64,000 nucleotides of DNA from SHVZ01 sp041906305 (GCA_041906305.1 JAYRJL010000008.1:124001-188000), one strand, 5' to 3'. Counted from the stretch's first letter, positions 35,618-44,718 are shown. Translations and numbers: made by a program. Notes: generated from the letters alone by a model not told the origin.

Positions 35618-36306
35618 GCCTGCTCAAGAAGTTCATACGATCGGATGCCGGCCGGCGGACGATTTCCGCGATCGGTGCGGGCTATGTCCGTTTCGTGCAC
35701 GTCACCACGCGATGGACCACGGTCGGGCGCGAGACGCCGGAGAGGTACTGGGCCGAGGGCCGGCCCATGATCGGCTGCTTCTGGCACAACCGCATGCTGC
35801 TGATGCCCTTCATCTGGCCCAAGGGCCGCCCGATCTCGATGCTGATTTCGCATCACGGCGACGGGCGCCTGATCTCCGACATCATCGGCCGCCTCGGCAT
35901 CGATACCATCTCCGGCTCGAGCAGCCGCGGCGGTGCCGACGCGCTTCGTACCATGATCGCGACTCTCAAGTCCGGCGTCTCGGTGGCGGTCACGCCGGAC
36001 GGTCCTCGCGGTCCGCGCATGCATGCTGCCGCCGGGGCGGTCCACGCAGCAAAGCTCGCCGGCGTGCCGCTGGTGGCCGTGTCGCTCGCGACCGCCCGAC
36101 GCAGGATGCTCGGATCCTGGGACCGTTTCCTCCTGGCGCTCCCGTTCGGCCGAGGCGTCTTCATCTGGGGCAGGCCGATCGAGATTGCCTCCGACGCGGA
36201 CGAGGCCGAGATCGAAACCGCCCGCCTCGCGCTCGAAAGCGAGCTCAACCGCGTCAGCGCCGAAGCCGACCGCCTCGTCGGCCAGGTGCCGGTCGAGCCC
36301 GCCTGA
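35614..36306 (+). CDS. DUF374 lysophospholipid acyltransferase-like protein
   Basis: A 230-residue protein of the DUF374 family, usual in alphaproteobacterial lipid A operons. Motifs are FWHNRMLLMPFIW, LISHHGDGRLISDIIGRLG (with HHGDG in place of the PlsC HX4D box), SSSRGGADALRTM and VAVTPDGPRGPR. It probably transfers an acyl chain or another group to an LPS precursor at the inner membrane; the exact reaction is not established. ATGA overlap with msbA and TGATG overlap with waaA. Confidence 0.87.
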   Translation: MSLLKKFIRSDAGRRTISAIGAGYVRFVHVTTRWTTVGRETPERYWAEGRPMIGCFWHNRMLLMPFIWPKGRPISMLISHHGDGRLISDIIGRLGIDTISGSSSRGGADALRTMIATLKSGVSVAVTPDGPRGPRMHAAAGAVHAAKLAGVPLVAVSLATARRRMLGSWDRFLLALPFGRGVFIWGRPIEIASDADEAEIETARLALESELNRVSAEADRLVGQVPVEPA

Positions 36307-37574
36307 TGCTGACGCCTTCGCTCTATCGCGGGCTGACGGAAGTCGCGACGCCGGCGATCCTTCTGGCGCTCCATCTCCGTCGACGGCGCGGCAAGGAGGA
36401 TCCGGCACGTGCCGGCGAACGACGGGGCATCGCCGGACGTGCGCGCCCGCCCGGCCCGCTGGTCTGGATGCATGCCGCGTCGGTCGGCGAGGCGACTTCC
36501 GCACTGGCGCTGATCGAGCGGCTTCGCGCCGACCGGCCGCATGTCGCGATCCTGATCACCACCGGAACCACCACCTCGGCCGAGCTGATGGCCCGCCGCC
36601 TGCCCGAGGGCGCTTTCCATCAATACGTGCCCGTCGACCGCGCTGCGTGGGTCGACCGCTTCCTCGATCACTGGCGGCCGGATCTGGCGCTGTGGATCGA
36701 GAGCGAGCTGTGGCCGAACCTGATCCACGCGACCAGGGCGCGCCGCGTGCCCATGGCGCTGATCAACGCGCGGCTCTCCGAACGCTCGGTCGCCGGCTGG
36801 CGGCGCTTCCCGAAGCTGATCCGACCGACGCTCGCCGCCTTCGATATCCGCCTCGCACAATCCCCGGCCGATGCAGAGCGTCTCAAAGCCCTCGGCGCCT
36901 CCGATGCCGAGTATGTCGGCAACCTCAAATTCGCGGCGCGCCCGCTGCCGGTCGACGATCGGGCGCGCGCCGCACTGGCTTCAGCGATCGGCGTGCGGCC
37001 GTGCTGGCTCGCCGCCAACACCCATGACGGCGAGGAAGCCATCGCCTTCGAGGCGCATATCGGGCAGTCACGCCGCGACCTCCTGACCATCGTGGCGCCA
37101 CGCCATCCGAACCGCGGCGAGACGATCGAGGCGCTGGCCCGGTCGCGCGGCCTCGCGCTCGCTCGCCGGTCGCGCGGCGAGCTGCCGGGCGCCTCGACCG
37201 AGATCTATCTCGCCGATACTTTGGGCGAGATGGGTCTGTTCTACTCGCTCGCGCCGCAGTCGTTCATCGCCGGATCCTTCGTTCCGGTCGGCGGGCACAA
37301 TCCGCTCGAAGCGGCTCACTTCGACACGGCGATCCTGATCGGCCCCGACCGCCGCAACAACGCCGCCGCGGCCAAGGCACTGGTCGAGGCAGAGGCCGCA
37401 GTCGAGGTCGCGGACCCGCCTGCGCTCTCCGCCGCGCTCGCGAAACTGTTCGCCGACCCCGCGTGGCGAGGCGTCCTGGCATCGAATGCCCGTGGCGTCG
37501 TCGCCCAGCACGAGGGCGTGCTCGATGCCGTTCTCGCTCGCCTCGCCCCGACCCTGGATCGGTTCGCCGCGTGA
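36306..37574 (+). CDS. waaA: 3-deoxy-D-manno-octulosonic acid (Kdo) transferase
   Basis: A 422-residue GT-B glycosyltransferase that adds Kdo to lipid IVA at the cytoplasmic face. An N-terminal hydrophobic helix (about 8-24) anchors it. Motifs are WMHAASVGEATSALALIERL (the catalytic Glu), WIESELWPNLI, GNLKFAA and the C-terminal LGEMGLFYSLAPQSFIAGSFVPVGGHNPLEAA. The ATG overlaps the previous stop (TGATG) and the stop overlaps lpxK (GTGA). Confidence 0.95.
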   Translation: MLTPSLYRGLTEVATPAILLALHLRRRRGKEDPARAGERRGIAGRARPPGPLVWMHAASVGEATSALALIERLRADRPHVAILITTGTTTSAELMARRLPEGAFHQYVPVDRAAWVDRFLDHWRPDLALWIESELWPNLIHATRARRVPMALINARLSERSVAGWRRFPKLIRPTLAAFDIRLAQSPADAERLKALGASDAEYVGNLKFAARPLPVDDRARAALASAIGVRPCWLAANTHDGEEAIAFEAHIGQSRRDLLTIVAPRHPNRGETIEALARSRGLALARRSRGELPGASTEIYLADTLGEMGLFYSLAPQSFIAGSFVPVGGHNPLEAAHFDTAILIGPDRRNNAAAAKALVEAEAAVEVADPPALSAALAKLFADPAWRGVLASNARGVVAQHEGVLDAVLARLAPTLDRFAA

Positions 37575-38521
37575 AAGCGCCCGCGTTCTGGGCCGCGGAC
37601 GGCGCACTCGCCCATCTGCTGGCACCTCTGGGACTTCTCTACACGCTGGGCGGCCGCTGGCGTCGCCGGGCCGCGACGCCATGGCGGGCGCCCGTGCCGG
37701 TCGTCTGCATCGGCAACCTGACCGTCGGCGGTACCGGAAAAACGCCGACCGCGATCGCCGTCGCGCGCCGTCTCCTGGTTCTCGGCCGCAGGCCGGTGAT
37801 CGTCTCGCGCGGCTATCGGGGACGTCTCCCCGGCCCGGTCCGCGTCGATCCCCGGAGGCACACGGCGGGCGATGTCGGCGACGAGCCGCTGCTGCTCGCC
37901 GACGCCGCGCCGACTTTGGTCGCCAAGGATCGGCTCGAAGGCGTATGCGCCGCGCTCGATCTCGGCGATGCAGTGGTGCTCGACGACGGATTCCAGGATC
38001 CGCGCCTCGCCTATGATCTCGCCCTCGTCGTGGTCGACGGCGGGGCGGGCTTCGGCAACGGGCGCGTGCTGCCGGCGGGACCCTTGCGTGAGCCGATTGC
38101 CGACGGACTCGCGCGCGCCGACGCCGTGATCGTGGTCGGCGACGGCGAGGTCGCGATCGATCGCCCGGTGCTGCGTGCGCGGCTCGTGCCGAGGGAGGAT
38201 GCGCTGCGCTTCCGCGGCCGCAGGGTGCTCGCCTTTGCCGGCATCGGAAGGCCGCAGAAGTTCTTTACGACGCTGTCGGAAATCGGCGCCGAGGTCGTAT
38301 CGACCCGCGGCTTCGCCGATCATCATGCGTATGACGAGGACGAGGTCGCGCGCGTGGTCGAGGACGCGGCGCGGCTCCAGGCCGAGCCGGTGACGACACG
38401 GAAGGACTGGGTCAGGCTGCCGGAGGCGGCACGCGTGATGATCGCCCCCATCGACATAGACCTCGTCTTCGCCGACGAGGAGGCCGTGATGCACCGGCTC
38501 GCCGGGTTGCGCCGTGGCTAG
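37571..38521 (+). CDS. lpxK: Tetraacyldisaccharide 4'-kinase
   Basis: A 316-residue kinase that phosphorylates the 4' position of the lipid A disaccharide. Hydrophobic N-terminal segment, then Walker A GNLTVGGTGKTP, SRGYRG, GDEPLLLA and VVLDDGFQDPRLAYDLALVVVD. The C-terminal part has FAGIGRPQKFF and FADHHAYDEDEV. GTG start at 37571, overlapping the waaA stop. Slightly short compared with E. coli but full for the alphaproteobacterial form. Confidence 0.95.
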   Translation: MKAPAFWAADGALAHLLAPLGLLYTLGGRWRRRAATPWRAPVPVVCIGNLTVGGTGKTPTAIAVARRLLVLGRRPVIVSRGYRGRLPGPVRVDPRRHTAGDVGDEPLLLADAAPTLVAKDRLEGVCAALDLGDAVVLDDGFQDPRLAYDLALVVVDGGAGFGNGRVLPAGPLREPIADGLARADAVIVVGDGEVAIDRPVLRARLVPREDALRFRGRRVLAFAGIGRPQKFFTTLSEIGAEVVSTRGFADHHAYDEDEVARVVEDAARLQAEPVTTRKDWVRLPEAARVMIAPIDIDLVFADEEAVMHRLAGLRRG

Positions 38522-39395
38522 GCTCTCCGTCGCACGCACGCTCCGCTATGCCGCAGAGACTGCAGGTGTGCTCGCGGCATATGCGATGTTCCGCGTGCTG
38601 CCGATCGACTGGGCCTCCGGCCTCGGCGGCTTTCTCGGCCGCACGATCGGGCCGCGCCTCGGCCTCTCCCGACGCGCGCGGCGCAACATCGCGCTGGCGA
38701 TGCCGGAGCTGCCGGAGACCGAGATCGAGCGCATCGTCGCAGGGATGTGGGACAACCTCGGTCGCGTCGCCGGCGAGACGCCGCATGTGCCCAGGCTCGA
38801 TCCGCTCGACGGATCCGGCCGCATCGAGATCGTCGGCATGGAGCATGCCGAAGAGGGGCTTCGCGCCGGAGCGGCGATCGTCTTCTCCGGTCACCTCGCC
38901 AACTGGGAGCTGCTGCCGGCCACCGCGTACCGCCTCGGGTTCCGGCTCGAGCTGATCTACCGCGCCGCCAACAACCCCTGGATCGATCAGCTGATCCAGA
39001 ACACCCGCCTGGGAGAGATGTCGCGCAAAGGCGCGCAGGGTGCGCGCTCGGCGGTCCTGGCGCTGAAGAATCGACGGCCGCTGGGCCTTCTGGTCGACCA
39101 GAAGATGAACGACGGCATCGCCGTGCCGTTCTTCGGTCGTCAGGCGATGACCGCGCCCGCCCTGGTCGACCTTGCGCGCAAGTTCAAGGCACCCTGCTAT
39201 CCGGTCAGGCTCGAGCGCCTGGGAGGTGCCCGCTTCCGCATCACGGTCCTGCCGGCGATGCGCTTCGAGGCCGGGCCCGATCGACACGCCGATCTCGCCG
39301 CCGGCATGGCCCGGGTGAACGCGCTTCTGGAGTCCTGGATTCGCGAGAGGCCGGATCAGTGGCTCTGGCTGCACCGGCGCTGGCCGGAGAGCTGA
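38514..39395 (+). CDS. lpxL: Lipid A late acyltransferase (HtrB/LpxL family)
   Basis: A 293-residue membrane-associated acyltransferase that adds a secondary acyl chain to Kdo2-lipid A. The HX4D/E catalytic motif is SGHLANWE. Further family phrases are IYRAANNPWIDQLIQNTR, LLVDQKMNDGIAVPFFG and RPDQWLWLHRRWPES. GTG start 38514, overlapping lpxK by 8 bases. Last gene of the five-gene operon. Acyl specificity (LpxL versus another member) is not resolved. Confidence 0.9.
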   Translation: MARLSVARTLRYAAETAGVLAAYAMFRVLPIDWASGLGGFLGRTIGPRLGLSRRARRNIALAMPELPETEIERIVAGMWDNLGRVAGETPHVPRLDPLDGSGRIEIVGMEHAEEGLRAGAAIVFSGHLANWELLPATAYRLGFRLELIYRAANNPWIDQLIQNTRLGEMSRKGAQGARSAVLALKNRRPLGLLVDQKMNDGIAVPFFGRQAMTAPALVDLARKFKAPCYPVRLERLGGARFRITVLPAMRFEAGPDRHADLAAGMARVNALLESWIRERPDQWLWLHRRWPES

Positions 39396-39452
39396 ACTTC
39401 GATCGCAAGGGTCGGATGGAATCCGATCCTTGATGCGGCGATCCTCGAGGTC

Positions 39453-40403
39453 ATGACGGCTTCTCCCCGCCTCGCCGCCCAGGACTGGGCGCTGCTGCTC
39501 GCGCTCTCCCTGCTCTGGGGCGCCTCCTATTTCTTCTCGAAGATCGCGGTCGGCACGCTGCCGCCGCTGACCGTAGTCGGGGCACGCGTGATGCTGGCGG
39601 CAGTCACGCTGCTCGCCGTCTGCCGGATCGCCGGCGTTCCCATGCCGGCCGAGCGCTGGCGCGACTTCCTCGGCATGGGCGCGATCAACAACGTGCTGCC
39701 CTTCGCCCTGATCTTCTGGGCGCAGACCGAGATCGCGAGCGGCCTCGCCTCGATCCTGAACGCGACGACGCCGCTGATCACCGCCGTGCTCGCGCATGCG
39801 CTGACCCGCGACGAAAAGCTGACCTCTTCCAAGATCATCGGCATCGGCCTCGGCATCGCGGGTGTCGCCGTCTTGGTCGGCATCGAGGCACTGGACGGAT
39901 TGAGCGGCTCACTCCTGCCCCTCTTGGCCTGCCTCGGCGCGGCGGTGTCCTACGCCTTCGCCGGCATCTTCGCGCGACGACGGCTGAAAGGCGTGCCGCC
40001 GCTGGCGGCCGCCGCGGGCCAGCTCAGCGCCTCCTCCCTGATGGCGTTGCCGCTGCTCGTGCTCGCGGATCGGCCATGGACGCTGCCGCTGCCCGACGCC
40101 GGGACTCTCGCGGCGCTTCTCGGCCTGGCGCTGCTGTCGACCGCGCTCGGCTATGCGATCTACTTCCGCATCCTCGGCCGCGCCGGCGCGACCAATATCC
40201 TGCTCGTCACCCTGATGATTCCGCCGAGCGCCATCCTGCTCGGCGCCCTCTTCCTCGGCGAGCGCCTGGAGACGCATCAGGTCCTGGGATTCGCCGCGAT
40301 CGCGCTCGGCCTTGCGGCAATCGACGGGCGGCCGTTCGGCGGGCTGGCGCGCTACGTGTCCAGCGCTTCGCGCAGGCGGCGGGCGAGTTCCGCCTTGCGA
40401 TAG
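39453..40403 (+). CDS. DMT-superfamily (EamA) transporter
   Basis: A 316-residue inner-membrane protein with ten hydrophobic segments in two EamA repeats. Typical motifs are LLALSLLWGASYFFSKIAV at the start and LLSTALGYAIYFRILGRAGATNILLVTLMIPPSAILLGALFLGE in the second repeat. Likely a small-metabolite exporter, substrate unknown. Its last 52 bases overlap the 3' end of the convergent hybrid kinase gene; the overlap encodes its basic tail (SSASRRRRASSALR). Confidence 0.88.
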   Translation: MTASPRLAAQDWALLLALSLLWGASYFFSKIAVGTLPPLTVVGARVMLAAVTLLAVCRIAGVPMPAERWRDFLGMGAINNVLPFALIFWAQTEIASGLASILNATTPLITAVLAHALTRDEKLTSSKIIGIGLGIAGVAVLVGIEALDGLSGSLLPLLACLGAAVSYAFAGIFARRRLKGVPPLAAAAGQLSASSLMALPLLVLADRPWTLPLPDAGTLAALLGLALLSTALGYAIYFRILGRAGATNILLVTLMIPPSAILLGALFLGERLETHQVLGFAAIALGLAAIDGRPFGGLARYVSSASRRRRASSALR

Positions 40404-42259
40404 GGCTTGTCGAGCACCTTGAGATCGGAGCGTAGCCGCCCGCGCTCGGCCAACGTCTCGACCGCATAGCCGGACGTCAGCAGCGCCTTCAAACCCGGCA
40501 GCATGCGCTGCGCCCGTTCGACCAGCTCCCAGCCGCTGATGCCGCCGGGCATCACGATATCGGTGAACAGCAGGTCGGGCCTGGCGCCCTGGGCGATGCG
40601 CGCCAGCGCTTCGGCGCCATCGACGGCGGCGATGACGCGATACCCGAGACTTTCGAGGCACGAGATCGCATAGGCGCGGACGAAATCGTCGTCCTCGGCA
40701 AGAAGCACCGTCTCGCGTCCGGCCGACGGCACCTGCGCCTCGTTCGAACCCGCGACCGCCGCCGCCGGGCCGGCGCTGCCGGTGACCGGAAGATAGATGC
40801 GGACGGTCGTTCCCAGCCCCGGCTCGCTGTAGATCGAGACGTGGCCGTTCGACTGCTTGGCGAAGCCGTAGACCATGCTGAGCCCGAGGCCGCTGCCCTT
40901 GCCGACTTCCTTCGTCGTGAAGAACGGCTCGAACACGCGGTCGAGCACCTCCGAAGGCATGCCCTGACCGTCGTCGGTGACCGAGACCATCACGTAGTTG
41001 CCGTGCGGCACCTCCGGGTAGCGGTCGCGATAGCGCTCGTCGAGGGGCATGAAGGCAGTGGTGATGGTGAGCTGGCCGCCCGAGGGCATCGCATCCTGGG
41101 CGTTGAGCGCGAGATTGAGGATCGCCGACTCGAGCTGGCCCGGATCGGCGTAGGCCGGCGCCAATCCGTCTTCCAGCAGGCTCCGGATCTGGATGTCCTC
41201 GCGAAGCGTGCGGCGAAGAAGCTCGTTCATCGAGAGGATGAGTCCGTTGCAGTCGGTCTGGACCGGCTCGAGCCGCTGGCGCCGGCTGAAGGCAAGCAGC
41301 CGCCGCGTCAGCTCGGCGCCGCGCTCGCTCGCGGCGACGATCGTATCGGCGAGCTTCTTGAGGTCAGGCCGTGCCCGGAGCGTCTCCGACAGGGTCTCGG
41401 CGCAGCCGACGATCGCGGTCAGCAGATTGTTGAAGTCGTGCGCGATGCCGCCCGAGAGCTGGCCGACGGCCTCCATCTTCTGGGCCTGGACCAGCTGTTC
41501 CTCGGTACGCTTGCGTTCGCTGAGATCGTGGATGATGCCGACGAAGGTCGACTCGCCGTCCTGCTTCGCCTCGCCGACCGAGAGCTCCATCGGAAAGGTG
41601 GAGCCGTCCTTGCGCCGGCCCTGCACCTCGCGTCCGATGCCGATGATCTTCGCCTCGCCCGTGCGCACGTAGTTGGCGAGGTAGCCGTCATGCCCGGTGC
41701 GGTAGGGCTCCGGCATCAGCATCTTGACGTTCTGCCCGACGACCTCGGCGGCCCTGTAGCCGAACAGCTTCTCGCAGGCCGGGTTGAACGCCGTGACGGT
41801 GCCCCGGGTGTCGATGAGGATCACGCCGTCGACCGCGGTGTCGACGACGGCCCTGAGCCGTGCCGCGCTTTCGCGCAGCGCCTGCTCGCCCTGCTTGCGC
41901 TCGCTGAGATCGTGGATGATGCCGACGAAGATCGAGGCATCGCCTTCGCGCGTCTCGCCGACCGAGAGGTCCATCGGGAAGGTCGTGCCGTCCTTTCGCC
42001 GGCCCTGGACCTCTCGACCGATGCCGATGATCTTCGCCTCGCGCGTGCGCGCGTAGTTGGCGATGTAGCCGTCATGCTCGGCCCGATAGGGTTCCGGCAT
42101 CAGCATCTTGACGTTCTGGCCGATCACCTCGGCCGCTGCGTACCCGAACAGCTTCTCGCAGGCGGGATTGAACATGAGCACGGTCCCGGCCGCGTCGATC
42201 AGGATCACCCCGTCGACCGCCGTCTCGACCACCGCGCGAAGTCGCGCTTCCTCGTTCAT
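40352..42259 (-). CDS. FixL-like hybrid histidine kinase (PAS-PAS-HisKA-HATPase-REC)
   Basis: A 635-residue soluble kinase. Two nearly identical PAS domains (residues 6-133 and 134-250) match the FixL type: IGQNVKMLMPEPYR, then AKIIGIGREVQGRRKDG. FixL has a haem-ligating His just before IIGIGR; here both copies have Lys (K76, K204), so haem binding by this ligand is not expected. The phosphoacceptor is H274 in GGIAHDFNNLL, followed by ATPase motifs (DDGQGMP, GKGSGLGLSMV). A C-terminal receiver has LLAEDDD and DLLFTDIVMPGG. No cognate regulator gene is adjacent. The 3' end overlaps the EamA gene. Confidence 0.92.
   Translation of the reverse strand: MNEEARLRAVVETAVDGVILIDAAGTVLMFNPACEKLFGYAAAEVIGQNVKMLMPEPYRAEHDGYIANYARTREAKIIGIGREVQGRRKDGTTFPMDLSVGETREGDASIFVGIIHDLSERKQGEQALRESAARLRAVVDTAVDGVILIDTRGTVTAFNPACEKLFGYRAAEVVGQNVKMLMPEPYRTGHDGYLANYVRTGEAKIIGIGREVQGRRKDGSTFPMELSVGEAKQDGESTFVGIIHDLSERKRTEEQLVQAQKMEAVGQLSGGIAHDFNNLLTAIVGCAETLSETLRARPDLKKLADTIVAASERGAELTRRLLAFSRRQRLEPVQTDCNGLILSMNELLRRTLREDIQIRSLLEDGLAPAYADPGQLESAILNLALNAQDAMPSGGQLTITTAFMPLDERYRDRYPEVPHGNYVMVSVTDDGQGMPSEVLDRVFEPFFTTKEVGKGSGLGLSMVYGFAKQSNGHVSIYSEPGLGTTVRIYLPVTGSAGPAAAVAGSNEAQVPSAGRETVLLAEDDDFVRAYAISCLESLGYRVIAAVDGAEALARIAQGARPDLLFTDIVMPGGISGWELVERAQRMLPGLKALLTSGYAVETLAERGRLRSDLKVLDKPYRKAELARRLREALDT
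41513..42244 (-). repeat. In-gene tandem duplication of a PAS module
   Basis: The segments 41861-42244 and about 41513-41860 encode two PAS domains with the same phrases in the same order at a constant offset of 128 codons (384 bases). Identity is also high at the DNA level, for example around TTGACGTTCTG and CCGAACAGCTTCTCGCAGGC. This suggests a recent duplication or gene conversion within the kinase gene. Confidence 0.8.
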
Positions 42260-42309
42260 TCGCCGAAGGCCTTCAGTAGCGGCTCGGAGAGCCTGTCATC
42301 GTCCGACGA

Positions 42310-42328
42310 GTTTGGAAATTGTCCAAAC
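42310..42328. promoter_or_regulatory. Perfect inverted repeat upstream of the FixL-like kinase
   Basis: GTTTGGA-AATTG-TCCAAAC has 7-bp perfect arms and a 5-base spacer. It sits 50 bases upstream of the kinase start codon in an AT-rich promoter region (GTTAATTTTTTAG nearby). It has the form of a dimeric regulator site; the regulator is unknown. Confidence 0.45.
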
Positions 42329-42381
42329 CAATTTGCGTTAATTTTTTAGTTGTTGTCACCTTTTCCGCAAGGTTCTGGCGC

Positions 42382-42420
42382 ACAAAAGAAAACGGGCCGC
42401 CGGAGAGTCCGGCGGCCCGT
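42382..42420 (-). terminator. Rho-independent terminator of the OmpA-family gene
   Basis: On the minus strand a 13-bp GC-rich stem (42408-42420 with 42392-42404, ACGGGCCGCCGG) has a 3-base loop and is followed by TTTTCTTTTG. It lies 40 bases after the stop codon of the porin gene. Confidence 0.85.
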
Positions 42421-42459
42421 CAGATACGACGCTACCTGGGTAGCAGCTAAGCGCTGGGC

Positions 42460-43524
42460 TTAGCGGAAGACGATCTCGACGCGACGATTCCGCGGCTCGC
42501 GGACGCCGTCGGCGGTGGGAACGAGGTTCTCGTTCTCGCCGCGGCCGGCGGTCTGGATCGTCCCTTCCGACACGCCTTCACGCACCAGCGCCGTCTTGAC
42601 CGCCGCAGCGCGGCGCTCGGACAGACGCTGGTTGTAGGCGGTCGGCCCGGAACGGTCGGCGTGACCGGTCGCGACGATCAGGCGGACGTTGCCGCGCTTT
42701 GCGTCGTCGGCGGCCTGCTTGATGATGCGCGAGGCCTCGGGCGTGATGTCCGACTTGTCGAAGTCGAAGAACACCAGATAGGTCTTCGGCACAGCCGGCG
42801 CCGGAGCGGGCGGCGGGGCAGCAGCCGGCGGAGGGGGCGGCGGCGGCGCCGCGGCCGGGGTCGCCCGCGGCGGCGGCGGCGGCTCCGGGAAGCGCAGCAT
42901 CAGGCCGAGCATGACGTTGTGCGTCTTGTACTCCGCGTCGACCGACGCGCCGCTCGACAGGCGGAAGCTCGGATCCTGGGTCGCGAAGTAGCGGTAGTCG
43001 GCGGTCAGCGCGACTTCCGGGGTCAGCTGGTAGGCAACGCCGGCGATCGCCTGGTAGGCGAACTTGTTGTCGTCGTCGCCGTTGGTGAAGCCGAGACCGG
43101 TCGCCGAGATGCCATCGGCCGAGACGCGGGCATAGCCGACGCCGAGACCGACATAGGGCGTGAACGCCGTGCCCGTGTTGATGTCGTAGAGGCCGTTCAC
43201 CATGAACGCCAGCGAGTTCATCTCGCCGGTGGCGCCGGCAAGGCGCGCGCCGCCCGAGGTGACGGAGTCGATGTCATTGGTGCGATAGGCGACTTCGAGC
43301 TCGACGCGGAACGGACCGCCGAACTGATAGCCGACGTTGCCGCTCAGGCCCCAGCCGTGATCGAAGTCGAAGCTCCTGACGGCTCCGCCCGTCGAATAGG
43401 AGTGGTCGTCGAGCCACGTGACCCCGGCGCGGGCACCGAGGTACCAGCCGTTGTAGCCCTGCGCCATCGCAGCGCTGCTCAATCCGAGCGTCGCCACGGC
43501 CAAGGCCAGAGACAAACGCTTCAT
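42460..43524 (-). CDS. OmpA-family outer-membrane protein
   Basis: A 354-residue protein starting at ATG 43524 with signal peptide MKRLSLALAVATLGLSSAAMAQ. Residues about 23-230 form an OmpA-like 8-stranded beta barrel (GWYLGARAGVTWLDD, then alternating amphipathic strands). A Pro/Ala linker follows (PPPPRATPAAAPPPPPPP). The C-terminal OmpA domain binds peptidoglycan through Asp and Arg in TGHADRSG and LSERRAAAVK. The protein ties the outer membrane to the cell wall and may act as a slow porin. Has its own terminator. Confidence 0.93.
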   Translation of the reverse strand: MKRLSLALAVATLGLSSAAMAQGYNGWYLGARAGVTWLDDHSYSTGGAVRSFDFDHGWGLSGNVGYQFGGPFRVELEVAYRTNDIDSVTSGGARLAGATGEMNSLAFMVNGLYDINTGTAFTPYVGLGVGYARVSADGISATGLGFTNGDDDNKFAYQAIAGVAYQLTPEVALTADYRYFATQDPSFRLSSGASVDAEYKTHNVMLGLMLRFPEPPPPPRATPAAAPPPPPPPAAAPPPAPAPAVPKTYLVFFDFDKSDITPEASRIIKQAADDAKRGNVRLIVATGHADRSGPTAYNQRLSERRAAAVKTALVREGVSEGTIQTAGRGENENLVPTADGVREPRNRRVEIVFR

Positions 43525-43705
43525 TGTTAGTCCTCCTCCAGTGAGTAAGCGGCCAGCCGACGAGGGAGCGTCCGGCGGCATTAGAATACCACGAATTGGC
43601 CCTGGAAGTCGCTCCAGCGCTAATCCGCCAGGAAAATCAAGCATTCACGGGGCGAGGCCAAGGGATTTTCCTGTTACACGGGCGGTTCATGTCCCGAGGT
43701 GGCAT

Positions 43706-44659
43706 CTATGCCACAGCCTTGATCAAGCCGCGTTCGGAGAGCCGGCGTTCGAGGCGGCCGGTCAGGCGGTTCAGCTCTGCCAGGTCGACCGCCCCCATCT
43801 GCCCTCCCGGCGCCCGGACCTTGGCCGACGCGATGGCGCCCCGCTGGCGGAGGATCTCCTTCCGGACCAGGAGGCCGAAGCCGGGCACCTGCTCGTGCTT
43901 CAGCAACGGCAGGTGGGCGTCGTAAAGGTCCTCGGCGCCGTCCAGGTCGCCGGCGGCGAAGCGGCGGTGCACCTCGACCAGCATCTCGGGATAGGCATAG
44001 CCGGTCATCGCGCCGTCGGCGCCGCGCTGCAGCTCCTGCATGTAGTAGAGCCCGCCATTGCCGATCAGGATCGAGACCCGGCGGCGACCGGCGGCGGCCG
44101 ATTCGCTGCGAATTCGACTTAGTTTGGCAAGACCCGGCGCGTCCTCGTGCTTCAGCATGACGAGCTGCGGGAAGGTGTCGACCAGGCGGTGGAAGACCTC
44201 GGGATCGAGATGGACACCGTTCGCCTGCGGATAGTCCTGGAGCACCACGGGCACGCCGGGGCCGAGGTGCTCGAAGACCTGGGCGTAGTAGTCGTAGACG
44301 CCCTTGTCGCCCTTGAGGCCCGGGGTCGGCGCCACCATCACGCCGGCCGCACCCAGGTCCATCACCTTGGCCGCAAGCTGGGCCAGAGGGGCGAGGCCGG
44401 CCTGGGAAACCCCGATCACCGCGGGAATCCGGCCATCGAGGCGCTTCAGCGCGCGACCGACGAAGGCCAGGCTCTCGGCTTCCGTCAGCTTCGGCGCCTC
44501 GCCCATGATGCCGAGCAGCGTGATGCCGTGGACGCCGTGGCCGAGATAGAAGTCCATCAGACGGTCGGTCGATCCGAGATCGAGCGCGCCGTCGGCGGCG
44601 AACGGCGTCGCCGAGATCGTGTAGACGCCGCTGGCCTTCTCGTTCAGGCGGGGGGACAT
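43706..44659 (-). CDS. Dihydrodipicolinate synthase/NAL-superfamily lyase
   Basis: A 317-residue class I aldolase starting at ATG 44659. K170 in LVMLKHEDAPG forms the Schiff base, and Tyr143 (VVLQDYPQANG) is the catalytic Tyr. The usual GTTGE loop is LLGIMGEAPKLT here. It is too diverged to be DapA with confidence. KDG aldolase-like, 5-dehydro-4-deoxyglucarate dehydratase-like or hydroxyproline-pathway activities are all possible. A second family member and an aldehyde dehydrogenase lie about 1.4-3 kb away on the other strand, which suggests sugar-acid or hydroxyproline catabolism. Confidence 0.85.
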   Translation of the reverse strand: MSPRLNEKASGVYTISATPFAADGALDLGSTDRLMDFYLGHGVHGITLLGIMGEAPKLTEAESLAFVGRALKRLDGRIPAVIGVSQAGLAPLAQLAAKVMDLGAAGVMVAPTPGLKGDKGVYDYYAQVFEHLGPGVPVVLQDYPQANGVHLDPEVFHRLVDTFPQLVMLKHEDAPGLAKLSRIRSESAAAGRRRVSILIGNGGLYYMQELQRGADGAMTGYAYPEMLVEVHRRFAAGDLDGAEDLYDAHLPLLKHEQVPGFGLLVRKEILRQRGAIASAKVRAPGGQMGAVDLAELNRLTGRLERRLSERGLIKAVA

Positions 44660-44689
44660 AGGGGCTGCTCCTCGCAGGTGAGCGCTTTC

Positions 44690-44718
44690 TTGACAGATGT
44701 GCCGCTTGCGGGGACTTT
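44690..44718 (+). promoter_or_regulatory. Possible sigma70-type promoter for the SPOR lipoprotein
   Basis: A perfect TTGACA (44690-44695) is followed after 17 bases by GACTTT (44713-44718), a poor -10 match. It points to the lipoprotein start at 44758, which would give a 5' leader of about 35 bases. Confidence 0.3.
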
